A stretch of DNA of 64,000 nucleotides from Leifsonia shinshuensis (GCF_031456835.1 NZ_JAVDVK010000001.1:124001-188000), one strand, 5' to 3'; shown: positions 52,394-61,520, counted from the first letter of the stretch. Numbers and translations are program-made. Notes: generated from the sequence alone by a model not told the origin.

Positions 52394-53302
52394 TTATCCC
52401 TTCACGCCGGTGAGTGTGATGCCCTCCACGAAGACGCGTTGGGCGAAGAAGAAGATGAGGACGACGGGCACGGTGACCAGCATCGTCATCGCCATGGTGA
52501 GCCCCCAGTCGGTGCCGTGCACGCCGCGGAACGACGCCAGCCCGTACGCGACGGGCCACGAGGCCGGATTCTCCGAGGTGTACAGCAGCGGACCGTAGTA
52601 GTCGTTCCAGGAGGCGAAGAACATGAAGATGGCGGTCGCCGCGATGCCCGGCTTCGCCATCGGCAGCACCACCCGCCAGAGCACGCCGAACTCGCCGTTC
52701 CCGTCGATGCGCGCCGCATCCGGGTACTCGCTCGGGATCGTCAGGAAGAACTGCCGCAGCAGGAAGATCGAGAACGCGTCGCCCAGCAGGTTCGGCAGGA
52801 TGAGCGGCCACAGCGTGCCCGTCAGCCCGAGCTGCGACCACAGCACGTAGATCGGGATCGCCGTCACCTGCGGGGGCAGCAGCATCGCGATGATGATCAC
52901 GGTGAACAGCACACCCGACCCGCGGAAGCGGATCTTCGCCAGCGCGTAGGCGGCCGGGACGCTCGACACCAGCATGAACACGGTCGCGAGCACCGCGTAC
53001 ATCGCCGAGTTCGCGAACCACTGCGCGAGCGGCACGGTCGTGAACACCTTCACGTAGTTGTCCCAGTGGAACGGCTGCGGCCAGAGCGACGCCGTCAGCG
53101 TCTGCTCGCTCGACATCACCGACGTCAGGAACACGAACACGACCGGAGCGATGAACAGCACCGCGAGCACGACGAGAGCCACGTGCTCGGCGATCCACGC
53201 CAGGATGCGGCGGGCGCGCGACGAGCGCGGCGTCGGGATGCGGCGGGACGGCGGCGGCGCGCTGGCCGCGGTCGTGCCGGGGGAGAGGGTTGCGGAGGTC
53301 AT
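52394..53302 (-). CDS. carbohydrate ABC transporter permease (MalG-type)
   Basis: This 302-residue protein has six membrane helices and the coupling EAA loop, seen as EYPDAARIDGNGEFGVLWRVVLPMAKPGI. It is one of two permeases of a CUT1 family importer. ATGA overlap joins it to the other permease gene. No ATPase gene is in the operon. Confidence 0.88.
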   Translation of the reverse strand: MTSATLSPGTTAASAPPPSRRIPTPRSSRARRILAWIAEHVALVVLAVLFIAPVVFVFLTSVMSSEQTLTASLWPQPFHWDNYVKVFTTVPLAQWFANSAMYAVLATVFMLVSSVPAAYALAKIRFRGSGVLFTVIIIAMLLPPQVTAIPIYVLWSQLGLTGTLWPLILPNLLGDAFSIFLLRQFFLTIPSEYPDAARIDGNGEFGVLWRVVLPMAKPGIAATAIFMFFASWNDYYGPLLYTSENPASWPVAYGLASFRGVHGTDWGLTMAMTMLVTVPVVLIFFFAQRVFVEGITLTGVKG

Positions 53303-54282
53303 TGGGCGCCTTCCGGGGTGAACGCCTTGAAGCGGCGCAGCAGCAGGACGAGGATGACGGCGGCGACCACGAACAGCAGCACCGCGAGCGCCGAGGCGTA
53401 GCCGAGCTGGTACGTGCCGAAGCCGCGGACGTACAGCCACTGCGTGTAGGTGAGCAGCGAGCCCCCGGGGTAGCCGAGGTTGGCCGAGATGCCCTGGCCG
53501 ACCACGGCCTTGCCCGACGCCACGGAGGATGCGACCGCCGCCTCCGTGAAGTACTGGATGGCCGCGATCACCCCCGTGACCGCCGCGAACAGCAGCACCG
53601 GCGAGATCGACGGCATCGTCACGTAGCGCACCTTCTGCAGGCCGTTCGCCCCGTCGAGGGAGGCGGCCTCGTACTGCTCGCGCGGCACATCCAGCAGCGC
53701 GGCCAGGAAGATGATCATGATGTCGCCCATCACCCAGATGCCGAGCAGCACCAGTGACGGCTTCGACCAGGCGGGGTCGTTGAACCACAGCGGTCCCTGG
53801 ATGCCGAACCAGGACAGCACCAGGTTCACCGGGCCGGTGCCCGGGTTGAACAGGAACACGAAGGCCACCACGCTCGCCACCGGCGGCACGAGGGCGGGCA
53901 GGTAGAACACGGTCCGCCAGATCCCGGATGCGCGGCGCGCCCGCGCCAGGAGGCCCGCGATCAGCAGTGCGAACGCCGTCTTCACCGGCACCCAGATCAC
54001 GACGAACCACAGCGTGTTCAGCGTCGCGAGCCACACGTTCGGGTCCTGGGTGAACAGGTACTCGTAGTTCCGCAGGCCGATCCACTGGGGTGCGGAGATC
54101 AGATCGAAGCGCGTGAAGGAGTAGTAGATCGACGCGATCAGCGGATAGACGAAGAAGATCAGCAGACCGAGCAGCGCCGGCGCCAGGAGCGCCAGCGTCA
54201 CCAGGTTCCGGCGGCGCCGTGCGGAGGATCGTCGTGCGGGGCGGGCGGCGACCCGCCCCGCACGGTCGATGGTGGCGGTCAT
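53299..54282 (-). CDS. carbohydrate ABC transporter permease (MalF-type)
   Basis: This 327-residue protein has six to seven membrane helices and the EAA motif EQYEAASLDGANGLQKVRYVTMPSISP. It pairs with the MalG-type permease. The N-terminus is Arg-rich (ARRSSARRRRN), as is usual for cytoplasmic ends. Confidence 0.88.
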   Translation of the reverse strand: MTATIDRAGRVAARPARRSSARRRRNLVTLALLAPALLGLLIFFVYPLIASIYYSFTRFDLISAPQWIGLRNYEYLFTQDPNVWLATLNTLWFVVIWVPVKTAFALLIAGLLARARRASGIWRTVFYLPALVPPVASVVAFVFLFNPGTGPVNLVLSWFGIQGPLWFNDPAWSKPSLVLLGIWVMGDIMIIFLAALLDVPREQYEAASLDGANGLQKVRYVTMPSISPVLLFAAVTGVIAAIQYFTEAAVASSVASGKAVVGQGISANLGYPGGSLLTYTQWLYVRGFGTYQLGYASALAVLLFVVAAVILVLLLRRFKAFTPEGAQ

Positions 54283-54292
54283 CGTGTGAGGC

Positions 54293-55624
54293 TCACGGTC
54301 CCGTGCTCAGGGCGAGCGCGTCGTCGATCTGCTTGTCGACCGCCGCGAGCCCGGCGTCGAGGTCGCCGCCCTGGCTCTGGTACTTGTTCCACCAGTCCTC
54401 GAACGACTGCTGGTAGCCGGCGCCGAGCGGGCTGGCGGGCGTGGTCTGCACGTTCTTGTCCGACGCGATGTCGAGGAACGTCTTGTACTGCTCCGACACC
54501 TGCAGGTCCGGCGAGTTCAGCGCGTCGGACGTCGTCGGCACGTTCTTCAGACCGTTCGCGAGCTTCACCACGGCCCCGGTGTCGGTCGTCAGGTACTTGA
54601 GCAGCGTCCAGGCCAGCTCCGGCTCCTTGGAGCCCTTGGAGATGCCGATGATGTTGCCCGTGATGTAGCCGCCGCCGTAGAGGTCGGTGTGTCCGTCGGC
54701 CGTCGGGAACGGCGCGGTGCCGTAGTGCAGGTCCTTCGCCTGGTCGTCGATGAACGCCGTGCGGTACTCGCCGTCGAGGTTCATCGCCACCTGACCGGTC
54801 TGGAACGCGTTGTCGGCCGAGAACTCCTGACCGAGCCCGGAGGTGAAGGTGTTGAGCTTGTCCCAGCCGATCTTGTCGACGAACGCCTTCTGCCAGGTGA
54901 TCAGCTCCTTCCAGCCGTCGCTGGAGCCGATCGCGCTGGTGCCGTCGGACTTCAGCCACTCGGCGCCCGCCGCCGGCCCGTAGTGGGCGGCCGAGTTCTC
55001 GTACCAGCCCATGGTCGGGTTGAAGCCGAGCGTCTTGATGGAGCCGTCCGGCTTGAAGGTGGTCAGCTTCTCGGCCATCGACTCCAGCTCGCCGAGCGTC
55101 TTCGGCGGCGCGGTGTACCCGGCGGCCTTCAGCAGGTCGGTGTTGTAGTACAGGCCGTACACGTCGGCGAGCATGGGCATCGCGCAGCGGGTGCCCTTGT
55201 ACTCGGTGTACGACTTCACCGTCGGCGAGAACTGGTCCATATCGACGTGGTCGCGCTCGATCACCTTGTTGAGGCTGCGGAACGCGCCGTTCGAGCAGAA
55301 GTTGCCGACGATGTCGGTCGAGTACGAGAGGCCGACGTCGACCTTGCTGCCCGTGGCGATGGCCTTCTGCAGCTTCTCGTCGTCCTGGCCGGAGTGCACG
55401 TCGACCTTGATCTTCGGGTATTTCTTCTCGAAGTCGTCGACGACCGACTGGATGACCTTCGCCTCGCGGTCGGAGAAGAAGTGCCAGAACGAGACGGTGC
55501 CGCTCAGGTCCTTCGGGGCGGTGTCGCTGAAGTTCGCGCCGCCCGACCCTCCGGAGCATCCGGAGAGGGCGAGCGCGGCGGCTGCGGTGATCGCGGCCGC
55601 TGCGACGAGATGACGGTGTTTCAC
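54293..55624 (-). CDS. extracellular solute-binding lipoprotein (family 1)
   Basis: This 443-residue protein starts with GTG at 55624 (GGGAGC upstream). The signal peptide ends in the lipobox LSGC (about residue 22). Family 1 features are TVSFWHFFSDREAKVIQSVVDDFEKKYP, a substrate cleft with aromatic residues and ETIG-free C-terminal helices ending YQQSFEDWWNKYQSQ. It captures a sugar for the adjacent permeases; the substrate is unknown. Confidence 0.88.
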   Translation of the reverse strand: MKHRHLVAAAAITAAAALALSGCSGGSGGANFSDTAPKDLSGTVSFWHFFSDREAKVIQSVVDDFEKKYPKIKVDVHSGQDDEKLQKAIATGSKVDVGLSYSTDIVGNFCSNGAFRSLNKVIERDHVDMDQFSPTVKSYTEYKGTRCAMPMLADVYGLYYNTDLLKAAGYTAPPKTLGELESMAEKLTTFKPDGSIKTLGFNPTMGWYENSAAHYGPAAGAEWLKSDGTSAIGSSDGWKELITWQKAFVDKIGWDKLNTFTSGLGQEFSADNAFQTGQVAMNLDGEYRTAFIDDQAKDLHYGTAPFPTADGHTDLYGGGYITGNIIGISKGSKEPELAWTLLKYLTTDTGAVVKLANGLKNVPTTSDALNSPDLQVSEQYKTFLDIASDKNVQTTPASPLGAGYQQSFEDWWNKYQSQGGDLDAGLAAVDKQIDDALALSTGP

Positions 55625-55684
55625 GGGTGTGGCTCCCTCACTGTTGGTGGTGCGGGTGGATGGTGCAGGGCAGGACGCGGGACG

Positions 55685-56830
55685 CTACGGTGCGATCCGC
55701 GACACTTCGGCGAACAGGGCGTCGCGCACATCGCCGACGAGGTGCTCCCGGGCTCCGCGGAGCACGGGGTGGGCGGCGACGCCGGTGGCGACGACGCTGC
55801 GGTCGCCCCAGGAGGGGCGGAGCTCGGCGGTGACGAGCTCGGCGAGGCGCGGTCCGCCGGCGAGGCCGGTCGCGCCGCCGAGCACCACGAGCTCGGGGTC
55901 GAGGAGGGCGAGCACCGGCACGACGCCGACGGCGACGCGACGCGCCAGCTCGCCCAGGAAGCGCTCGCGCGCCGGGTCGTCGCCCTCGAACCGCGCGGTC
56001 AGGCCGTGGCCGGCCGCGAGCCGTGCCACCGCCGGGCCTCCGATGAGGTCCTGCAGGTCGCGCGCCTCCGGGTCGAGGTCGGCCGCGGAGCGGGGGATGG
56101 GCAGGTAGCCGATCTCACCGGCCCCGCCCGAAGCGCCGCGGTGGATGCTGCCGCCCTGGTCGACGGAGAGGCCGAGGCCTTCGTCCATCCAGAGCAGCGC
56201 GAATCCGCCGGTGTCCCGGCCCGCGCCGTCGGTCCGCTCGGCCAGGGCGGCCAGGTTCACGTCGTTGTCGATGTGGACGGCGATGCCCAGCGCGTCCGCG
56301 AGGCGCCGGCGGATGCCCTGCTTGGGCCATCCGGGGAGTGTCTCGATGTAGGTCAGCTCGTCCGTGCGGGGGTCCAGCGCGCCCTGTACGCCGATGCAGA
56401 CGGCGCCGACGCGCTGGGCGTCCGCTCCCGACGCCTCGCAGGCAGCGTCGATCGCCGTCCGGATGTCGTCCTCCGGGGTTCGCGCGGCGAGCGGGGTGAC
56501 GGCGATCGGCCGCTCCGCGCCCGCGGCGTCGACGACGGTCGAGCGGATGGCCTCCGCGTCGATGTCGACGGCGACGCCGAGCATCCGGTCGGTGCGCACC
56601 GCGTAACTGGCCGCGTTCGGGCCGCGCCCGCCGGAGACCTCCCCGACGACGTGGATGAGGCCGGCGGTCTCCAGCCGCGCCACCATCTGGGCGGCGGTGG
56701 GCTTCGAGAGCCCGGAGAGCTCGCCGATGCGCGTGCGGGTGAGGACGCCGTGCTCGAGCAGCAGCGACAGCGCGGTGCGGTCGTTGGTCTCGCGCAGCCA
56801 CCCGGGGGTGCCCCGAACCGGTCCGGCCAT
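55685..56830 (-). CDS. ROK-family transcriptional regulator
   Basis: This 381-residue protein starts at the ATG at 56830, chosen because GAAGGG lies six bases before it (too close to the ATG at 56836). A winged helix occupies about 10-75 (LLLEHGVLTRTRIGELSGLSKPTAAQMVARL). The ROK sugar-kinase-like domain follows, with GVAVDIDAEA, DNDVNLAALAER and EIGYLPIP. The zinc-binding Cys cluster CGCxGC of many ROK kinases is absent, so it is a repressor rather than a kinase. It precedes the sugar operon and probably represses it. Confidence 0.86.
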   Translation of the reverse strand: MAGPVRGTPGWLRETNDRTALSLLLEHGVLTRTRIGELSGLSKPTAAQMVARLETAGLIHVVGEVSGGRGPNAASYAVRTDRMLGVAVDIDAEAIRSTVVDAAGAERPIAVTPLAARTPEDDIRTAIDAACEASGADAQRVGAVCIGVQGALDPRTDELTYIETLPGWPKQGIRRRLADALGIAVHIDNDVNLAALAERTDGAGRDTGGFALLWMDEGLGLSVDQGGSIHRGASGGAGEIGYLPIPRSAADLDPEARDLQDLIGGPAVARLAAGHGLTARFEGDDPARERFLGELARRVAVGVVPVLALLDPELVVLGGATGLAGGPRLAELVTAELRPSWGDRSVVATGVAAHPVLRGAREHLVGDVRDALFAEVSRIAP

Positions 56831-56866
56831 CCTCATCCCTTCGTTGGAACGATGTTCTCGGGTGAA

Positions 56867-56895
56867 TGTATCAGGAAAGTTTCTTTATAGTAAAG
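56867..56895 (-). promoter_or_regulatory. ROK gene promoter with inverted repeat
   Basis: On the minus strand CTTTAC (56890-56895) and GATACA (56867-56872) form -35 and -10 elements 17 bases apart. A CTTTA-TAG-TAAAG palindrome (56883-56895) overlaps the -35 and spacer. A second inverted repeat, GAACGATGTTC, lies at 56847-56857. Both are possible operators for the regulator itself. AT-rich bases here stand out from the GC-rich surroundings. Confidence 0.5.
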
Positions 56896-56986
56896 CTCTT
56901 GTTTCTCGGACCGCCTGACTTTTTTCTCAGACGGTGAACCTCCGGCACCGCGGGCAGCGTGCACCAGGTGGAAGGGAACATCCATC

Positions 56987-57556
56987 ATGAGAAGCACCGT
57001 TTCACCCTCGCGCATCGCCGCCCTGGCCGCCGGAGCGGCCGCCGTCCTCCTCGCGCTCGCCGCCTGCTCGTCCCCGGGGGGAGGGGTCTACGCGCCGCCC
57101 AGCGGTTCGGGATCGTCGTCCTCATCCAGCTCAAGCGGCTCCGGGACGGCCGCCGGGTCGAGCGCCCTCAAGACCGGCACGACGACGCTCGGCACCGTGG
57201 TCGTCGACGGGGCCGGCCTCACCGCCTACGTCTTCGACAAGGACACCGCGAACTCGGGCAAGAGCGTCTGCACCGGCGCCTGCGCGGCGCAATGGCCCGC
57301 CATCGAGACCAGCAGCGACCACCCGACGGTGTCCGGGGTCACCGGCACGGTGGGCACCATCACCGGCGTCGACGGCAAGAAGCAGGTGACGCTCGACGGC
57401 TGGCCGCTGTACACCTTCGCCGGCGACTCCTCCGCGGGAGACGTGACCGGCCAGGGCCTCGGCGGCATCTGGTGGGCGGTCGCGCCGGACGGCACGAAGA
57501 TCACGTCGTCCTCGTCGTCACCGTCCTCCACCTCGGGGAGCGGCTACACGAAGTGA
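56987..57556 (+). CDS. lipoprotein with COG4315-type repeats
   Basis: A 189-residue protein with a signal peptide and lipobox LAAC (about residue 25), a Ser-rich linker (about 40-58) and two copies of the 'secreted repeat of unknown function' (about 68-160): GLTAYVFDKDT, CAAQWPAI, GWPLYTFAGD. The family is common in actinobacteria and exported to the surface; its role is unknown. A Ser-rich tail ends it. Confidence 0.82.
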   Translation: MRSTVSPSRIAALAAGAAAVLLALAACSSPGGGVYAPPSGSGSSSSSSSSGSGTAAGSSALKTGTTTLGTVVVDGAGLTAYVFDKDTANSGKSVCTGACAAQWPAIETSSDHPTVSGVTGTVGTITGVDGKKQVTLDGWPLYTFAGDSSAGDVTGQGLGGIWWAVAPDGTKITSSSSSPSSTSGSGYTK

Positions 57557-57575
57557 TGAGCGCCTGCGCGGTCGG

Positions 57576-58571
57576 TCAGCCGAGCGCGCGGGCGTGCTCC
57601 ACCAGGCGGTCGAACGCCGCATCCAGGTCCGGGTCGACGCGCTGGCGGTCGGCGTCCTCGAGGTACCACTCCACGATCTCGCCGGCCCCGCGCGCGAACG
57701 GCACCCTGGCCCGGAAGCCCGGCACGAGCGCCTTCACCTTGCTGTTGTCGAAGTGCATGGAGTGCGCCTTGTCGCCCAGCAGCCCGGGGCCGACATCCGG
57801 GATCACCCGCGCGATGGACTCGCTCGCCACGTGCACCAGTTCGGCCTCGACGCCGAGCGCCTCCGCGAGATCGCAGTAGATCTGGTCCCACGTCGGAGCC
57901 TCGTCGCCCGTGATGTGAAACGTGTCGCCGACGGCCTCCGGCAGCCCGAGCAGCCCGACGAAGCCGACCGCGAAGTCGGTGTTGTGGGTGATCGTCCAGC
58001 GGCTCGTGCCGTCGCCGTGCACCACGACCGGCGCGCCGCGGCGCATCCGCTCCAGATCGGTCCAGCTCCCGCTCGTCGGGATCATCGTGCGGTCGTAGGT
58101 GTGCGACGGGCGCACGATCGTGACGGGGAAGCCGCGGTCGCGGTACGCCTCCACGAGCAGGTCCTCGCACGCGATCTTGTCGCGGGAGTACTGCCAGAAC
58201 GGATTGCGCAGAGGCGTGGACTCGGTCACCGGCACCCGCGCCGGCGGCTTCTGGTACGCCGACGCCGAGCTGATGAACACGAACTGCCCGACGCGCCCCT
58301 CGAACAGGTCGAAGTCGGTCCGCACGTGGTCCGGCGTGAACGCGAGGAACTCCGCGGCGACGTCGAAGCTGCGCTCGCCGAGCACGCGGTGCACGCTCTC
58401 GGGGTCCCGGACATCGGCGTGCAGCACCTCCACGCCGTCGGGGAGCGGACGCGTGGAGCTGTTGCCCCGGTTCACCACCGTGACCTCGTGACCCTGCTCG
58501 AGCGCCTCCGCGACGCACGCCGAGCTGATCACGCCCGTCCCGCCGATGAAGAGTGTCCGTGTCGCTGCCAT
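57576..58571 (-). CDS. NAD-dependent epimerase/dehydratase (extended SDR)
   Basis: This 331-residue protein has the extended SDR motif FIGGTGVISSACVAEAL (about 8-24), VVNRGNSS for cofactor specificity and FISSASAYQKP. The catalytic Tyr-x3-Lys YSRDKIA is near 128. It is of the atypical group that includes reductases and 3-beta-HSD-like proteins. AAGGAG precedes the start. The substrate is unknown. Confidence 0.85.
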   Translation of the reverse strand: MAATRTLFIGGTGVISSACVAEALEQGHEVTVVNRGNSSTRPLPDGVEVLHADVRDPESVHRVLGERSFDVAAEFLAFTPDHVRTDFDLFEGRVGQFVFISSASAYQKPPARVPVTESTPLRNPFWQYSRDKIACEDLLVEAYRDRGFPVTIVRPSHTYDRTMIPTSGSWTDLERMRRGAPVVVHGDGTSRWTITHNTDFAVGFVGLLGLPEAVGDTFHITGDEAPTWDQIYCDLAEALGVEAELVHVASESIARVIPDVGPGLLGDKAHSMHFDNSKVKALVPGFRARVPFARGAGEIVEWYLEDADRQRVDPDLDAAFDRLVEHARALG

Positions 58572-58712
58572 TCCCGCTCCTTACGCGCTGGTCGGGACCT
58601 GCCCCGACTGCACAGGCTAGTCCCGGTTCGTGGCGCTCGCGAGATCGGACAGGAGTGGGATGCGGCGCGTACACTGCATCGCGAATCCCGACCGTGAGGA
58701 GCCCGCCCACCC

Positions 58713-60008
58713 GTGTCCGCCCTGCGCACCTGGCCCGGCCTGGCCGTCGCCTGCCTGCTCGCCGTCATCCTCGCGGTGGTCGTCACGGCCGTCCTCGCTC
58801 TGATCCTGCGGGGCATCGGGCGGCACCAGCAGTGGCCGGCCGTCCTGATCCGGCGGGCGCGCATCCCGTTCCGGCTGTTCCTGCTGGTGATCGTGCTCTG
58901 GATCGCCGTGGCCATCAGCCTGCCGCCGGAGACGACGTCGGCGTGGCGCGACGGCATCCGGCACACGTTCCTGATCCTGGCCATCGCGACGGGGGTGTGG
59001 TTCGCCGCGGCGCTCGTCATCTTCGTCGAAGACCTGGGCCTCGCCCGGTACCGGCTCGACGTGCCCGACAACCGCTACGCGCGGCGCGTGCGGACGCAGG
59101 TGCTCATCCTGCGCCGTCTCACCGTGGTCGCAGCGGTCGTCATCGGTCTCGGCGCCATCCTGCTCACCTTCCCGGCGCTGCAGGCGGCGGGCGCGAGCCT
59201 GCTCGCGTCAGCCGGGGTCGTCGGCATCATCGCCGGTGTCGCCGCCCAGTCGAGCCTCGCGAACCTGTTCGCCGGCATCCAGCTCGCGTTCTCCGACGCC
59301 ATCCGCATCGACGACGTGGTCGTCGTCGAGGAGCAGTGGGGCACGATCGAGGAGATCACGCTCACCTACGTGGTCGTGCACGTCTGGGACGACCGCCGCC
59401 TCGTGCTCCCGTCCACCTACTTCACGACCAAGCCGTTCGAGAACTGGACCCGCCAGCACAGCGAGCTGCTCGGCTCCGTCGAGTTCGACCTCGACTGGCG
59501 CGTCTCCACCGGAGGGATGCGCGCCGAGCTGAACCGCATCCTCGCGACCACCGACCTCTGGGACCACCGCACCGGCGTCCTCCAGGTCACCGACGCCGTC
59601 GGCGGGTGGGTGCGCGTCCGCGTGCTCGTCACCGCGAAGGATGCGCCGACCCTCTTCGACCTGCGCTGCCTCATCCGCGAACGCCTGATCGACTGGATGC
59701 AGCGCTACTCGCCGCTCTCCCTCCCGCGCCAGCGCATCGAGCTCACCGAGGAGCCGGTGCCGAACGAGCGCCCACCGCGCGTCCGCACCGAGGAGGAGGG
59801 CCGGCTGTTCAGCGGATCGCCGGACGGCGAGCAGCGGGCGCAGCAGTTCACGGACGCCATCCCCGTGATCCGCGAGCTGGACGGGGAGCCGGTCCCGGCG
59901 TCGCCGGTGCCCGGCGAGACGCCCACGGCGACGACACCGGCAGCGACAGCACCAACAGCGACAGCACCGACAGCGACACCGACAACGCCACCGAAGGAGA
60001 ACCGATGA
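58713..60008 (+). CDS. mechanosensitive ion channel (MscS family)
   Basis: This 431-residue protein starts with GTG at 58713 (GAGGAG upstream). Four hydrophobic segments (about 8-35, 46-68, 86-107, 131-152) precede the pore helix SLLASAGVVGIIAGVAAQSSLANLFAGIQLAFSDAIRIDD, which carries the family's Gly/Ala pattern. The cytosolic beta and alpha/beta domains follow. A low-complexity Thr/Ala/Pro tail (about 405-430) ends it. It likely releases osmolytes under hypo-osmotic shock. ATGA overlap links it to the next gene. Confidence 0.87.
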   Translation: MSALRTWPGLAVACLLAVILAVVVTAVLALILRGIGRHQQWPAVLIRRARIPFRLFLLVIVLWIAVAISLPPETTSAWRDGIRHTFLILAIATGVWFAAALVIFVEDLGLARYRLDVPDNRYARRVRTQVLILRRLTVVAAVVIGLGAILLTFPALQAAGASLLASAGVVGIIAGVAAQSSLANLFAGIQLAFSDAIRIDDVVVVEEQWGTIEEITLTYVVVHVWDDRRLVLPSTYFTTKPFENWTRQHSELLGSVEFDLDWRVSTGGMRAELNRILATTDLWDHRTGVLQVTDAVGGWVRVRVLVTAKDAPTLFDLRCLIRERLIDWMQRYSPLSLPRQRIELTEEPVPNERPPRVRTEEEGRLFSGSPDGEQRAQQFTDAIPVIRELDGEPVPASPVPGETPTATTPAATAPTATAPTATPTTPPKENR

Positions 60009-60463
60009 CCGAATCCGGCGAGTCCCGCGAGTCCCGGGCCGACGGGCCCGACGAGCAGCACCGGCGCCCCGACGGACTCGACGACGCCACCGTGGATGCG
60101 CTGGGCACCCTGTCCGAGGCGCTGGAGGTGGTGGAGCACGCGCGCGGCCTGCTCTACGGCTTCCACCGCCTCACCGGCAAGGCCGACCTGACGCTCGGTG
60201 ACGCCGTCGACAAGCTGCGCGAGGCCGGGCACACCGACCTCGCCGACCGCATCGAACGCGAACTGCTCGGCCGCAACGTCATCGAGGGACGCTGGACCTT
60301 CCAGATCGTCGAGGACTTCGACGACGGCTACTACGCGCTGTTCCGCGACCTGGAGCGCGCTGCCCGCGACGAACTCGCCGCGGGACGCCGCCACCTCTTC
60401 GAGGCCGAGATGAAAGAGGAGCGGCGCACCCACGGCGAGCCGGGTCACGAAGCGCGGCCCTGA
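60005..60463 (+). CDS. helical protein coupled to the MscS gene
   Basis: A 152-residue soluble protein with a disordered acidic N-terminus (1-25) and helices (VDALGTLSEALEVVEHARGLLYGFHRLTGKAD, then GDAVDKLREAGHTDLADRIERELLGRN). It ends in a Glu/Arg-rich tail. No domain was recognised. Its coupling to MscS suggests a regulatory or partner role, but this is only positional. Confidence 0.68.
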   Translation: MTESGESRESRADGPDEQHRRPDGLDDATVDALGTLSEALEVVEHARGLLYGFHRLTGKADLTLGDAVDKLREAGHTDLADRIERELLGRNVIEGRWTFQIVEDFDDGYYALFRDLERAARDELAAGRRHLFEAEMKEERRTHGEPGHEARP

Positions 60464-60523
60464 CGTCCGCGCTGGCGTTCGGGCCGGCGCGGCCCCTGTT
60501 GGACCGGCGCGCGTTCCTGCCGG

Positions 60524-61249
60524 TCAGGAGATGGATTCGACCGCCGCGACGATCGCGCCCGTCGCCACATCCGGTGCCGAGAGCATCGACACGTGGCTGG
60601 ACGGCGTCTCCACGATCGTGGCGTCGGCGCGCTCGGCCATCCGGCGCTGCAGGGCCGGCGGGATCACCCGGTCCTCCGTCCCGACGACCGCCCACACGGG
60701 ACGGCTCTGCCAGGCCGGGACCGGCGCCGGCGTCGTGTTCGCCGCCAACGCGATGGGCCGCTGGCCCGCCGCGATCTGGTCGCGCGCCTCCTCGGAGAGA
60801 TCCTGGGCGAAGAACTGGTGGACGGTCGACGGCTTCAGGTAGGCGTCCGCATCCCCTTCCGGCGCGCCCGGGTAGCCGACGATGTCGAGCACCGTCGTCG
60901 GGTCGGGAACATCGAGCGCCGAGCCGGACCCGCCGAGCAGCCCGAACACGGTCTCGCCCTCGTCGGGCAGGAACGCGTCGATGTAGACGAGGGCGCGCAC
61001 GTCACCGCCGTTCAGCCCGGCCGCGCTGATGACCGCGCCTCCATACGAGTGCCCGACCAGCACCACGGGACCCTGGGTCCGCTGCGCGACGAAGGAGGCG
61101 ACGTAGGCGCCGTCTCCCGCTGCGCCGCGCAGCAGGTTCGGCGGCGCGAGCACCTCGAAGCCGCGGTCGCGCAGGTCGGTGATGACGGGGTTCCAGCTGG
61201 ACGCGTCGGCCCAGGCTCCGTGGACGAGGACGATGGTGGGGTTCGGCAT
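60524..61249 (-). CDS. alpha/beta-fold hydrolase (salicylate-esterase-like)
   Basis: This 241-residue protein has the HGAWADASSWNPVI start, the nucleophile elbow GHSYGG (Ser near 67), the acid in VVGTEDRVIPP and the His in PSSHVSMLSAPD. These match the plant-type HNL/salicylate esterase group seen in bacteria. AAGGAG precedes the ATG at 61249. Three GTTCGGT copies lie just upstream and may control it. Confidence 0.83.
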   Translation of the reverse strand: MPNPTIVLVHGAWADASSWNPVITDLRDRGFEVLAPPNLLRGAAGDGAYVASFVAQRTQGPVVLVGHSYGGAVISAAGLNGGDVRALVYIDAFLPDEGETVFGLLGGSGSALDVPDPTTVLDIVGYPGAPEGDADAYLKPSTVHQFFAQDLSEEARDQIAAGQRPIALAANTTPAPVPAWQSRPVWAVVGTEDRVIPPALQRRMAERADATIVETPSSHVSMLSAPDVATGAIVAAVESIS

Positions 61250-61260
61250 GGCGCTCCTTG

Positions 61261-61288
61261 GTTCGGTTTCGTTCGGTTTTCGTTCGGT
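61261..61288. repeat. three GTTCGGT direct repeats, helical phasing
   Basis: GTTCGGT occurs at 61261-61267, 61271-61277 and 61282-61288, spaced 10 and 11 bases, i.e. on one face of the helix. It matches one arm of the inverted repeat at 20886-20907. It lies in the promoter region of the hydrolase gene. Confidence 0.6.
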
Positions 61289-61414
61289 GCTGTGAACGGG
61301 TTCGATGACGCTCCGGGAACGCCGCCAGGCTAGGGTCCGCCCCTCCGCCGCGTCTACCCCCGCGCCGCGCCCGCGCCGCCGCGCGGCGCCGCGCCGTGTG
61401 CCCCTCGCCGTCTC

Positions 61415-61520
61415 CTACCGTCGGAGATCTGCCACCGATCGTCGGAGATCCAGGCCATTTCGCCCCAAATCTCCCTCCGCAGAGCGTTCCGTCGGAGATT
61501 TGAGCACCTTTCTCCTCCGT
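61415..61520 (+). repeat. 109-bp element, diverged copy 5
   Basis: The unit begins CTACCGTCGGAGATC and holds GTCGGAGAT at 61420, 61441 and 61491, exactly the 21 and 50 base spacing of the four array copies near 39 kb. The central palindrome is partly lost and the right end is altered. It lies about 85 bases before the AbiEi-DUF559 gene. Confidence 0.8.

Noticed and set aside
56847..56857. LexA/SOS box (GAAC-N3-GTTC)
   Set aside because: Actinobacterial SOS boxes have a four-base spacer with CGAAC/GTTCG arms; here the spacer is three bases and the gene is a sugar regulator.
59930..60000. Separate short repeat element
   Set aside because: The ACAGCGACA-like repeats code for the Thr/Ala tail of the MscS protein in frame and are best seen as coding low complexity.
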